Below the pieces are notes generated by a model. That model was given only the letters and a program-made list of their open reading frames with translations, was not told the DNA's origin and made no database searches. Shown in pieces: positions 56,437-64,000 of a stretch of 64,000 nt of DNA (its first letter is position 1; each line of letters begins with the position of its first letter). Made by a program: the position numbers and the translations under genes. The DNA comes from an uncultured Propionibacteriaceae bacterium (lineage in GTDB: Bacteria; Actinomycetota; Actinomycetes; Propionibacteriales; Propionibacteriaceae). The DNA is taken from positions 20,060 to 84,059 of the forward strand of contig CAKZHP010000131.1 of NCBI GenBank assembly GCA_936924635.1, read 5' to 3'.

Positions 56437-57759
56437 TCAAGCGTTGAGCCGCTTCCAGCCGTCGCCCAGCCGGGCCTGCAGGGTGGCAGGATCGGTGCGG
56501 CCGCCGAGGAACTCGAGGTAGGCGGGGTCGGCGACCTCGGACCGCCACTGCGAGAGCTTCTCGGCCCGGTTCCAGGGTGCGTCGACCAGGAACGGGGACG
56601 AGGCCAGCACGGCGTCCCAGCCGAAGGCCGTACCGATGTCGGTGCGCGCCACCTCTGCGGCAGCGCGGGGCACTGGCACCAGGCCGTCGCCCTCGGCGAC
56701 CTTGGCGAGCCGTCCGGCCTGCAGGTAGTGGGTGATGAACGCCATCGCCTGCTGGGGATGCTTGCTGCCCTTGGTGATCGACAGGGTCTGCGGGGTGATG
56801 CCCTGGTTCTGGGAGGTGCCTGTGAGCAGGGGGATCATCGCCCACGTCAGCCCCGGGGGCGACACGGCCCCGATCTGGCGGGCCACGGCGCAGCTCGTCA
56901 TGATCATCGCGTACGCACCCATGAAGAACCCGGGCAGCACCTCGGGCGCCGACAGCGTGAGCGAAGCGGGTGCCATCACCTTCGCGTCCAGCATGGCCTT
57001 GATCCGTCGCGGCACCTCAAGCTCCTTGTCACCCACGGTCATGGCGGGCTTCGGCCCGTCGCCGCTCACGAAGGTGCCGTCGAACGCGAGGCCGGCCGGC
57101 ATCAGGGCTGCGGCCGGCGACTTCAGGCCCCATGCGAAGCCGTACGCCTCCGGCCCCCGCGTCAGCGTGCGGGCGTTCGCCTGCAGCGTGTCCCACGACC
57201 ACGGCGTGCCGGCCGTGGGCACCGGGATGCCGGCGGCCTGGAGCAGGGCGGTGTTGACGAAGACCGTGGCCACCGGGGTGATCGTCGGAACCCCCGTGAT
57301 GATCCCGCCGTGCGTGACCGAGGCCCAGGCACGCTCCGACACCTCAGAGCGGACGGCTGCCGGCAGCAGCGGCCCGAGGTCGGCGAGATGACCGTGCTGC
57401 GAGAAGCCCGCCAGGCCGACCGCGTCGTCGTGGATCACATCGGGGGCCGTCCCGTTGGCGAGCTGCGTCGCGAGCCGCTCGTGGCGGGTGCTGGGGTCGA
57501 CCTTCTCGTAGATGACCGTGGCGTCGGGGTTCGCTACGTTCCAGCTGTCGACGATGTCCTGCGTCGCCTTCACGGTGGCGTCCTCGAACGCGTACGAGGC
57601 GAAGGTCAGCTGGACCTTCCCTGCGGGCGACTGCTGCGGGACTGTCGTCGTGCGCCCCGCCACCGTTGGCTCCACGGTTGGGGTGGTCGTGCTCGACGTG
57701 CAGCCCGACAGGGCGAGCGGCGACGTCGCAGCCGCCGTCAGCAGGGTTCGACGCAGCAC
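56437..57759 (-). CDS. ABC transporter extracellular sugar-binding lipoprotein
   Basis: 440 aa. Lipobox LALSGC with Cys20, then a family-1-type solute-binding fold (VQLTFASYAFEDATVKATQD, TAPDVIHDDAVGLAGFSQHG, GIITGVPTITPVATVFVNTA). Binds mono- or oligosaccharides outside the membrane. No permease or ATPase gene is adjacent, so it must pair with distant ones or be an orphan. Confidence 0.87.
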   Translation of the reverse strand: MLRRTLLTAAATSPLALSGCTSSTTTPTVEPTVAGRTTTVPQQSPAGKVQLTFASYAFEDATVKATQDIVDSWNVANPDATVIYEKVDPSTRHERLATQLANGTAPDVIHDDAVGLAGFSQHGHLADLGPLLPAAVRSEVSERAWASVTHGGIITGVPTITPVATVFVNTALLQAAGIPVPTAGTPWSWDTLQANARTLTRGPEAYGFAWGLKSPAAALMPAGLAFDGTFVSGDGPKPAMTVGDKELEVPRRIKAMLDAKVMAPASLTLSAPEVLPGFFMGAYAMIMTSCAVARQIGAVSPPGLTWAMIPLLTGTSQNQGITPQTLSITKGSKHPQQAMAFITHYLQAGRLAKVAEGDGLVPVPRAAAEVARTDIGTAFGWDAVLASSPFLVDAPWNRAEKLSQWRSEVADPAYLEFLGGRTDPATLQARLGDGWKRLNA

Positions 57760-57919
57760 GTGCGGTCCTTCCGTAGGGGCGCGGGCTCGCAGACCCCGCC
57801 ATCATGCCGGACGCCGGCGAGGACGGCCCGTGGGGAGGGGATCGGGGGACCGTCAGGCTGGGGCGGCCCCGGCCCCCGTACGGTGGGCGACAACGCAGGA
57901 CCGACCAGGAAGGAACGCC

Positions 57920-58105
57920 ATGACCTCGCAGAACGCCGGCGGTGACATCGCCTCGGGCAAGGGAAACCCGGAGGTGGAGGGCCAGGTGTCCGACGCCCGG
58001 GCCGCGGAGATGCTGCAGAACGACAAGGCGAAGCACGGTGGCAACCTCACCGACGACGACTCGCTGGCGGCCGTCGAGGGCTCCCAGGACGACGCCAAGA
58101 GCTGA
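57920..58105 (+). CDS. Small hydrophilic protein
   Basis: 61 aa, MTSQNAGGDIASGKGNPEVE, LTDDDSLAAVEGSQDDAKS, rich in Asp/Gly/Ala and without hydrophobic segments. AGGAAGGA precedes ATG 57920. It ends just before a strong terminator, supporting a real single-gene transcript. Possibly a stress or desiccation peptide; not recognised. Confidence 0.65.
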   Translation: MTSQNAGGDIASGKGNPEVEGQVSDARAAEMLQNDKAKHGGNLTDDDSLAAVEGSQDDAKS

Positions 58106-58120
58106 GCTGCACCCATGAGA

Positions 58121-58148
58121 CGGGGCCAGGCCGGACGGCCTGGCCCCG
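58121..58148. terminator. Terminator hairpin after the small protein gene
   Basis: CGGGGCCAGGCCG and CGGCCTGGCCCCG, 13-bp perfect stem with a two-base apex GA, 15 bp after the stop at 58105. Confidence 0.8.
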
Positions 58149-58384
58149 CTGCTTCCATCGATGAGGCTGGCAGTTGCGGATGGCACGCTGGTGAAACGGG
58201 AGATCAGACAGCCCTTCTGCCACTTTGGAACCTTTCAAGTGCTCGCTCGAGGGGTGATGGCTGCAGAGCAAAGACCTGCACGGGGATGACCACCCACATC
58301 TCCCATCCACCAACCTGATCCCGGACCCTTCCGATCGCCCTGTGAGGTGCCAGCATGGGCCGCACAGGTTCCGAGGGAGGTCCG

Positions 58385-59530
58385 ATGCCCTGCACCCGAT
58401 GTGGCGCCGAGCTGGCGACGAGCGCCCACTACTGCCACGCCTGCGGCCATCAGGTCGGCGGTGGCCTGGTGCCGTACGCGGTGAAGCCCAACGAGTCGGT
58501 CGCGTCGCTGCGGCTGGTCTCTACCATCATGCCGTTCGGGGCCACCAAGGGCCCGTCGACGTACAGGTGGGCGCTAGGCATCGCTGCCGCCGCCACCCTG
58601 GTCGCCGCCGTGCTGGGTGCCTTGCCGATCGCCGTGCTGCTGGCAGCCCTGGCGATCCCGATCGTCTACGTGGTCTACCTCTACGACGTGAACCAGTGGG
58701 AGGACGAGCCGGTGCTGGTCACCGGCGTGGCCTTCGTGCTCACGGCCGTGCTGGCAGCCGGCTGGACGGCCGCCTGGCTGGCGCTGCGGGGTCCGTCCCC
58801 CTCAACGGTCGGCGACGGGTCGGCGGCTCCGGTCCCTTCGGTGGCCTCGATGCTGGTCCCCGTCCTGCTGGCCCCGCTGGTGGGCGAGGTCATCCGGCAG
58901 GTCGCTCCCATCGTGCTGGCCAGCCGCGACAAGTTCGACGACCTGATGGACGGCCTCACCTTCGGTGTCATCGCCGGCGTCTCGTACGCCACCGCCGACA
59001 CACTGGTCAAGCACTGGGCACTGCTGAGCGCCGGCTTCCCCGGCACCGCGGACGCGGGCACCTGGACCTCCCTGCTGCTGCTCGAGGGCTTCGTGAAGCC
59101 CTTGGTCATGGGCACGGCGTCAGGTCTTGCCGGCGCTGAGTTCAGCGGGCTGGGACGGGGCCACGACGGCATCACCCCGCGCTACCTGCTGCGGGTCGTG
59201 GAGGCGATCGCGGCCAACGCGCTGTTCGTGCTGGGGGTCCAGGTGCTTCTTCGCTGGCCGGGGGGCGTGCTCGGGTTCGTCCTCTCCAGCGTCTGGGGCC
59301 TCGCCATCCTGGCGTACCTGCTGATCCGGCTCCGCCGCGCGCTCCAGCTGGGGCTCACCGAGGCCGCTCTCGAGAGCGTCGCCCGTCGCCGCGGTGTCGG
59401 CGAGGGGGAGCTCAGCCACTGCGAGGCCTGCGAGATGCCCCTGCTGCCGGATGCCGCGTTCTGCGGTGCCTGCGGCAAGTCGCTGCGGGCCACCGCCAAG
59501 ACCGGTGCCAACCAGGAGGTGACCCGGTGA
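58385..59530 (+). CDS. PrsW-like membrane protein with two zinc ribbons
   Basis: 381 aa. Zinc ribbon at each end (CTRCGAELATSAHYCHACG at residues 3-21; CEACEMPLLPDAAFCGACG near the C-terminus) around about eight TM helices with DVNQWEDEP and PLVGEVIRQ, matching the acidic motifs of PrsW intramembrane glutamic proteases. GGGAGG precedes ATG 58385, preferred over ATG 58355. Its stop overlaps the next gene's GTG. Confidence 0.75.
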   Translation: MPCTRCGAELATSAHYCHACGHQVGGGLVPYAVKPNESVASLRLVSTIMPFGATKGPSTYRWALGIAAAATLVAAVLGALPIAVLLAALAIPIVYVVYLYDVNQWEDEPVLVTGVAFVLTAVLAAGWTAAWLALRGPSPSTVGDGSAAPVPSVASMLVPVLLAPLVGEVIRQVAPIVLASRDKFDDLMDGLTFGVIAGVSYATADTLVKHWALLSAGFPGTADAGTWTSLLLLEGFVKPLVMGTASGLAGAEFSGLGRGHDGITPRYLLRVVEAIAANALFVLGVQVLLRWPGGVLGFVLSSVWGLAILAYLLIRLRRALQLGLTEAALESVARRRGVGEGELSHCEACEMPLLPDAAFCGACGKSLRATAKTGANQEVTR

Positions 59531-60495
59531 CTCAGTACCCGACGTCGTGGAACCCGAACCAGGGCGGGTACACGCCGCAGCACCCGGGGCCGTACCCGTC
59601 CGGCCCGCCTCAGAACGCCCCGGCAGGGCCGCACCAGCCCGGCCCGTACCAACCAGGCCCGGTGCGGTCTGGGCCCCACCAGTCCGGCACCCAGCAGTCG
59701 TACGTCTCCGGCGGGCCCACGTTCCCGCCCGCGCCCCCGCAGCCGAACGCCTTCAGCAGCGGAGGAGGGACGCCTTCGCAGTGGGGGCCCTCGACGCCTG
59801 CTCCGAGGAAGCCGAACCTCAAGCTGATCCTCGCCGTGGTGCTCGCCCTGCTCCTGGTGGCGGGTATCGGAGCCGCAGCGGGCCTCTACCTCAAGCGCGG
59901 CTCCGGGGTGATCGCTGGGCCGCAGACGCCTGGCCCGCAGACCCCTGTGCCGCAGAGCCCGACGCCGGTCCAGACCACACCGGTCCGGCCGACCCCGACA
60001 CCGACCCCTGCCCCGTCGAAGCAGCGCGTGCAGATCTACCAGAACTACTCGGTCGCGATGCCCGACGGCTGGAACGTCAACGAGTCGAACCCGGAGAAGG
60101 GATACGTCACCCTGCAGTACGGCCAGGGGAGGGCCTGGATCTACGTCTACGTCGGCAACAACTCCCCGCCGTGGGACGCGGAGAAGCGCTGCGGCTACAT
60201 CATCGAGAACTGGACCCAGCGAGGCGACAAGTACGGCGTCACCAACGCGGTGGTCACCCAGAACCCGACGAAGATCCAGAGCGACCCGAAGCTCAGCGCC
60301 GCGACGTGCGCGATGACGGCCTACTACGTGAAGGACACCACCAACGTCCGCCAGTACGACTGGCAGGGCATCTACCGCGTCAAGGACGGCCTCAACATCT
60401 GGGTTCAGAGCGAGCGCATCGCCGGCACGACCGCCCCGGACGCGGACATCCAGCTCGTCCGCGACGACGTGATGAAGACGATGCTGAGCGCCTGA
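59527..60495 (+). CDS. Proline-rich membrane-anchored protein
   Basis: 322 aa. Cytoplasmic Pro/Gly/Gln-rich tail (about 1-95), one TM helix (KLILAVVLALLLVAGIGAAA), Pro/Thr stalk and an outer domain (YSVAMPDGWNVNESNPEKGY, RAWIYVYVGNNSPPWDAEKR). The layout recalls mycobacterial DUF4333/PknD-sensor-type or MmpS-like envelope proteins. GTG 59527 overlaps the upstream stop. Confidence 0.72.
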   Translation: MTQYPTSWNPNQGGYTPQHPGPYPSGPPQNAPAGPHQPGPYQPGPVRSGPHQSGTQQSYVSGGPTFPPAPPQPNAFSSGGGTPSQWGPSTPAPRKPNLKLILAVVLALLLVAGIGAAAGLYLKRGSGVIAGPQTPGPQTPVPQSPTPVQTTPVRPTPTPTPAPSKQRVQIYQNYSVAMPDGWNVNESNPEKGYVTLQYGQGRAWIYVYVGNNSPPWDAEKRCGYIIENWTQRGDKYGVTNAVVTQNPTKIQSDPKLSAATCAMTAYYVKDTTNVRQYDWQGIYRVKDGLNIWVQSERIAGTTAPDADIQLVRDDVMKTMLSA

Positions 60496-60534
60496 CGACG
60501 GCACCCCGGCGCAGCGGACCGCCACAATGGACGG

Positions 60535-61314
60535 ATGCCCGCCACCAGACTCGCAACTCGCGCCCAGCCCGATCCGCGCCCGCGCACCAACGCCGGCGCG
60601 TGGCTGGCTCGACAGGTGGTGCGGTTCCGCGACCGAGAGACCCACGTCGTGGTCGCGGTGATGGCCGCCGTCGGGTTCGCGGTCGCCACGGTGTTCGCGG
60701 TGCTGTTCGCCGCCGTGTACGACGCGACCACCGAGTCCGACGGCGTGGCGGGTCTGGACCAACCGGTCCTCGATCTCATGGTCACCGCTCGGTCGCCGGG
60801 GCTGGTCCAGGTCGCGAACGCGTTCACGCAGTCCGGGGGCCCGTACTGGATGCCCGTCGTGACCACCCTCGTCATCTGCCTGGTCGCATGGCGCACGCGC
60901 AGCTGGTGGCCGTTGCCGCTGATGATCGTCGCCGTGAGCGGCTCGCTGCTGATGACCCACGTGGGCAAGACCGTGGTCGGGCGTGACCGGCCGCCGCTCA
61001 CGGAGGCGGTCCCGCCGTACGAGTCGTCGGGCAGCTTCCCCTCGGGGCACTCGCTCAACTCCCTGGTGATCGCGGGCGTCCTCGCGTACGCGATCGTGGT
61101 GCACCTCGTGTGCCTCCTGGCGCGGGTGCTGACCGTGGTGCTGGCCGCCATCTACGCGTCGGCGATGGGGCTGTCGCGGGTGTTCCTGGGCCACCACTGG
61201 CTGAGCGACGTGCTGGGCGCCTGGGCGCTGGGGGCGGCCTGGCTGGCGGTCCTGATCACCGGGCACCGTTTGGTGGTCATGCACCGCCGCGCCCGGCGGC
61301 AGGCAGCGGCCTAG
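60535..61314 (+). CDS. PAP2 phosphatase membrane protein
   Basis: 259 aa. Signature motifs KTVVGRDRPP, SGSFPSGHSLNSL and SRVFLGHHWLSDVLGAW in six TM helices. Such enzymes dephosphorylate undecaprenyl or phosphatidic lipids, fitting glycan assembly next to the GT4 gene 10 bp downstream. Confidence 0.9.
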   Translation: MPATRLATRAQPDPRPRTNAGAWLARQVVRFRDRETHVVVAVMAAVGFAVATVFAVLFAAVYDATTESDGVAGLDQPVLDLMVTARSPGLVQVANAFTQSGGPYWMPVVTTLVICLVAWRTRSWWPLPLMIVAVSGSLLMTHVGKTVVGRDRPPLTEAVPPYESSGSFPSGHSLNSLVIAGVLAYAIVVHLVCLLARVLTVVLAAIYASAMGLSRVFLGHHWLSDVLGAWALGAAWLAVLITGHRLVVMHRRARRQAAA

Positions 61315-61324
61315 ACTCGCGGCC

Positions 61325-62419
61325 GTGAAGGTCCGCCAGCTCAGCACCGTCCATGCCATCGGCGACACACGCGTGCTGCACAAGGAGTGCAAGTCGCTGC
61401 TCGACGCCGGCCACGACGTGGCGCTGATCGCGTCCAACCCCCGTGACGAGGTGGTCGAGGGTGTGCCGGTGCTCGGTATCGGCGTCGCCTCGAACCGCTT
61501 CACGCGCATGACCGTGTCGACGACGCGGCTGCTGCGGCGTGCGCTGGCCGAGGACGCGGACATCTACCACTTCCACGACCCCGAGCTGATCCCGGTCGGG
61601 ATCGCGCTGCGGCTGCGGGGCAAGAAGGTCGTGTACGACGTGCACGAGGACGTGCCGAAGCAGATCATGAACAAGTTCTGGATCAAGCCGGCGTTGAAGC
61701 TGCCCTTCGCCGCGGCTGCCACGGCGTTCGAGAAGGTCGCGGGGCTGGCGCTGTCAGGGGTGGTGACCGCCACGCCGACGATCGCGGAGAAGTTCCCCGC
61801 GCGCAAGACCGTGGTGGTGCAGAACTTCCCGGAGGTCGGGCTCGCCGCCGTGGTGAACACCAAGTCGTTCTCGCTGCGTCGCAACGCGTTCGTGTACGTG
61901 GGTGGGCTGTCTGAGCAGCAGGGCCTGTTCGAGATGCTGGAGGCGTTCACCAAGCTGCCGGAGGGGCTGACGGGTGTGCTGGCCGGCAAGTTCAAGCAGA
62001 AGGAGGAGGAGGCACGGGCTCACCCGGGGTGGTCGCGCGTCCGTTACCCCGGCGTGGTGGGGCGTGCGCAGGTGGTGGAGGCGTTGCGCGACGCCGTCTG
62101 CGGGGTGGTGCTCGACCACCCGATCACGAACTACGTGGATGCGTACTCGACCAAGATGTTCGAGTACATGGCCTGCGGCATCCCGGTGATCTGCTCGAAC
62201 TTCCCGATGTGGGAGCGGCTGATCGAGGAGTACGGCTGCGGGGTGGCCGTCGACCCGTTCGACACCGACGCCGTCGCGGAGTGGATCACCCGCTACAACA
62301 CCGACCATGATCTGGCCCGGGAGCACGGCGAGAACGGCCGCCGGGCCATCGCGGAGAAGCTCAACTGGGGAGTCGAGCTCGACAAGATGCTGACCCTGTA
62401 CGCGCGCATCGCCCCCTAA
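61325..62419 (+). CDS. GT4-family glycosyltransferase
   Basis: 364 aa GT-B enzyme. N-terminal domain ends with VVYDVHEDVPKQI; donor-binding region KMFEYMACGIPVICSNFPMW with the following E in RLIEEYGCGVAVDP. Transfers a sugar to a lipid-linked or surface glycan. GTG start 61325, 10 bp after the PAP2 stop. Donor not deducible. Confidence 0.88.
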   Translation: MKVRQLSTVHAIGDTRVLHKECKSLLDAGHDVALIASNPRDEVVEGVPVLGIGVASNRFTRMTVSTTRLLRRALAEDADIYHFHDPELIPVGIALRLRGKKVVYDVHEDVPKQIMNKFWIKPALKLPFAAAATAFEKVAGLALSGVVTATPTIAEKFPARKTVVVQNFPEVGLAAVVNTKSFSLRRNAFVYVGGLSEQQGLFEMLEAFTKLPEGLTGVLAGKFKQKEEEARAHPGWSRVRYPGVVGRAQVVEALRDAVCGVVLDHPITNYVDAYSTKMFEYMACGIPVICSNFPMWERLIEEYGCGVAVDPFDTDAVAEWITRYNTDHDLAREHGENGRRAIAEKLNWGVELDKMLTLYARIAP

Positions 62420-62441
62420 CCACGGGCCGCATTGAACAAGT

Positions 62442-62487
62442 GTTCTGTGCAAACAGAAGCGAAATTTCGCTTCTGTTCGCACAGAAC
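62442..62487. repeat. 46-bp near-perfect palindrome
   Basis: Two 23-bp arms with no spacer; the single non-pairing position is A62451/C62478. Each arm contains its own small dyad TTCTGT ... ACAGAA. It lies 22 bp after the glycosyltransferase stop, so it may be a terminator, but the size and nested symmetry suggest a protein-binding or structured site. Confidence 0.75.
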
Positions 62488-62528
62488 CCTTGCTAGGTGG
62501 TCGTGTCCTCGCCAGCTCGGACAAGCCC

Positions 62529-62581
62529 GGTCTCGACGCAGCTCCTCCTCGCAGGCTTGGAGGATCTTTGCTCAACCATCG
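62529..62581 (-). repeat. REP-like repeat copy
   Basis: On the minus strand CGATGGTTGAGCAAAG, an imperfect stem-loop core with CCTCC/GGAGG, then GCGTCGAGACC. Same family as 17541-17591 and 56311-56365. Confidence 0.6.
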
Positions 62582-62734
62582 AGTTCCGGCGGCGGGGCCC
62601 CCTGTCTGGACTGAGGAGAGCGGCAGCGAGGCCTACCGGCACCGGGTCTCGGGCCGCCGCTGTCGATCGACGAGGGAAGACAGGGGTTATAGCCCCGCTG
62701 CCGCGGAGCGCGAAGCGCGACAGAAAATAGAGCC

Positions 62735-63430
62735 TCAGATCTCCGAGAAGAGGTTGCGCGTGAGGTACTCCGCGAGGGGCTCTGGGTCGTCGGGCCCGAG
62801 TGTCGGCTCGTCGGTCAGGTCGCAGCTGACTCCAATGTCGGGCAACCACAGCCGGCCGTCCTCGAGCGTCAGCTCGTTGAGCTGGCCTACCGCAATCGGG
62901 CCGACCGTCGCGTACCACGTGCGGAGCAAGGCCGGCAGCGGGACACCCAGCCGCTGCTCGGTTGCGGCGATCTCCTCGGGGGAGGCCGGCTCGACCGTGC
63001 CGTCGAGGGCCCGGACGGCATCGGCCATCCGTTCGACCCAGTGGGGGTCGCCCGTCGACACGGGCATGACTCCGCCGCGGAGAAGCCCGACCTCGTACGC
63101 GGTGAAGTGCGTCGTCGCCTCCGGCGTCTCCACCTCTGGGTCGCCCTCAGCACCGGTGTCGAAGAGGCTGACTCCCAGGGTGGCGGCGAGACCGGCTGCC
63201 ATCACCGTCGTCTCTTGCGACGGTCGCTCGAACATCAGCGATCCGCACGGGTCGTCCTCGCCGACGTAGACAGTCTCTTCGAAGTCAGGGCCGTAGTCGG
63301 GCCAGTGGAACCGGCCCACGCCGGGGCTCTCCCAGTGCCATCCCTCCAGCTGTTCCAGAAGGCTCACGATGTGGGCGCGGGGGCCGATGTCGCGGTCATC
63401 GTCGTCGACGACGAATAGCTCGAATCCCAT
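62735..63430 (-). CDS. SMI1/KNR4-like protein
   Basis: 231 aa. C-terminal half has the SMI1/KNR4 core: EEIAATEQRLGVPLPALLRT, LNELTLEDGRLWLPDI. The N-terminal half (MGFELFVVDDDDRDIGPRAH ... HFTAYEVGLLRGG) is a separate unrecognised domain. SMI1/KNR4 proteins often act as immunity proteins for polymorphic toxins. A partial paralogue lies just upstream. Confidence 0.72.
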   Translation of the reverse strand: MGFELFVVDDDDRDIGPRAHIVSLLEQLEGWHWESPGVGRFHWPDYGPDFEETVYVGEDDPCGSLMFERPSQETTVMAAGLAATLGVSLFDTGAEGDPEVETPEATTHFTAYEVGLLRGGVMPVSTGDPHWVERMADAVRALDGTVEPASPEEIAATEQRLGVPLPALLRTWYATVGPIAVGQLNELTLEDGRLWLPDIGVSCDLTDEPTLGPDDPEPLAEYLTRNLFSEI

Positions 63431-63475
63431 GGGATCAGCCTTGCAGGCAGACGGGTGACGTTCAGGCGATTGTTC

Positions 63476-64000
63476 TCAGAGCTCGTCTCCCGCCGACCTC
63501 ACCAGGTACGGGTCCAGCGGCTGCCGCCCCTTCGGCGAGGTCACCACCTCGGAGGTGGAGGTCGAGCTCGGCATCGAACCACGGCATGAAGAGCCGGCCG
63601 TCGCGTACGGAGAGCTCGTCCAGCTTCTCGGTGACCACGCCATGCCGCCGAGCGTGGTGAGCCACTCGCGGAGTAGCACCGGGAACGTCACCTCCAGCCG
63701 TTGCTCGGTCGCGGCGACCTCCTCGGCGGAGAAGGGCTCCACCCAGCCGCCCCCGCACTCGAGCAGCGTCGCCATCGGCTCGCCCCAGCCAGGCTCACCC
63801 CGTGTGACGGGGTAGCTGTGGTGGTTGATCAGCGCCATCTCGTACGCCGTGAAGGGCGGGTCCGGTTCGCTGGCGTGGTCGGAGAAGTCCCGGCCGTCCG
63901 GGCCGGTGGGTGTTCTGCGAGATGTCGAGTGCCGCTGCGGCCAGTGAGATCAGTGCCCTCGTCGCCCGGCACCTGGGGCTGGCCGGCTGAGGCACCCGGC
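63476..64000 (-). pseudogene. Second SMI1/KNR4-like gene, frameshifted and cut by window end
   Basis: Paralogue of the preceding gene: FTAYEMALINHHSYPVTRGE, EEVAATEQRLEVTFPVLLRE, then in another frame KLDELSVRDGRLFMPWFDAE, then back to LDPYLVRSAGDEL and a stop at 63476. An upstream piece (CRATRALISLAAAALDISQN) is in a third relation near 63895. Three frame changes are needed, so decay or poor sequence at the end. The start is beyond the window. Confidence 0.65.

Larger units (their letters stand above)
62420..62734. other. Gene-free region with palindrome and REP copy
   Basis: About 315 bp between convergent genes. It holds a 46-bp near-perfect palindrome (62442-62487) and a REP-like repeat (62529-62581); no further gene is supported. 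Confidence 0.8.

Noticed and set aside
59182..61563. Minus-strand open frame of 793 codons
   Set aside because: Antisense to four well-supported genes (PrsW-like, proline-rich, PAP2, GT4) with Arg/His-rich shadow composition.
62434..62445. GAACAAGTGTTC, matching the actinobacterial LexA box core
   Set aside because: Only eight fixed bases, no DNA-repair or damage-response gene downstream, and it overlaps the edge of the large palindrome; one chance match per window is expected.
1..64000. CRISPR arrays, tRNA/rRNA genes, IS elements, prophage, riboswitches
   Set aside because: Looked for regularly spaced repeats, tRNA arms, transposase or phage structural proteins; none was found. Small RNAs cannot be excluded by reading alone.

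Overview
The window is very GC-rich, with dense gene packing, frequent GTG starts and many ATGA/GTGA stop-start overlaps. Its gene families (a CydDC fusion, an AccA3-like carboxylase, BlaI/M56 pair, VapBC, an LppX/LprG-like lipoprotein, a GAF-ANTAR relic, DUF6457, an ESX/WXG100-like cassette) point to the chromosome of a free-living Actinomycetota. Propionibacteriales is my best guess, but that is inference from gene style only. No rRNA, tRNA, CRISPR array, IS element or prophage was recognised.

Layout. 1-1.0 kb: end of a sensor kinase and its NarL-type regulator. 1.0-3.4 kb: three adjacent minus-strand genes (LtrA, P-loop kinase, DinB), each broken by one homopolymer indel. 3.5-6.2 kb: a tight acetyltransferase / aminotransferase / oxidoreductase operon for a 2,3-diamino sugar acid; the matching UDP-sugar 6-dehydrogenase is at 11.5 kb. 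6.3-7.9 kb: a frameshifted DUF885 hydrolase. 8.1-9.4 kb: a small ESX-like cassette. 9.5-11.3 kb: MarR/DoxX divergent pair with two palindromic operators, then VapBC. 12.8-16.4 kb: two unrecognised genes, an aldo/keto reductase and a sirtuin. 16.4-24.0 kb (minus): blaI, M56 peptidase, cydA, cydB, cydDC. 24.2-26.7 kb: phosphatase, nitrilase and a Tat-exported intradiol dioxygenase-like lipoprotein. 26.9-32.5 kb (minus): MFS transporter, pxpA, pxpB, pxpC and a biotin carboxylase/BCCP protein, apparently one operon for 5-oxoproline or a similar cyclic amide. 32.6-40.6 kb: mixed housekeeping and membrane genes, including a coupled set of small anchored proteins. 40.6-49.1 kb: ilvE, a GH2 beta-mannosidase, mobA, a PRC/DUF2382 stress protein and a PL8 polysaccharide lyase. 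49.3-55.4 kb: gene decay (GAF-ANTAR relic, oligopeptide ABC ATPase relic, broken Asp-box lipoprotein) around a GH13 trehalose-synthase-like enzyme and a TetR regulator. 55.5-62.4 kb: uronate-dehydrogenase-like protein, sugar-binding lipoprotein, PrsW-like zinc-ribbon membrane protein, proline-rich membrane protein, PAP2 phosphatase and GT4 glycosyltransferase. 62.4-64 kb: a 46-bp palindrome, a REP-like repeat and two SMI1/KNR4-like genes, the second broken and cut by the window edge.

Three themes link the genes. One is envelope polysaccharide synthesis (diacetamido-uronate genes, GT4, PAP2). Another is use of external glycans (PL8 lyase, beta-mannosidase, uronate dehydrogenase, sugar-binding protein). 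The third is respiration with cytochrome bd next to a BlaI/M56 sensory pair. A dispersed ~50-bp stem-loop repeat occurs at least three times, once read through in frame inside cydC. Frameshifts cluster in 1-9.4 kb at short homopolymers and look more like sequencing error than decay. The relics near 49-55 kb look like real pseudogenes.
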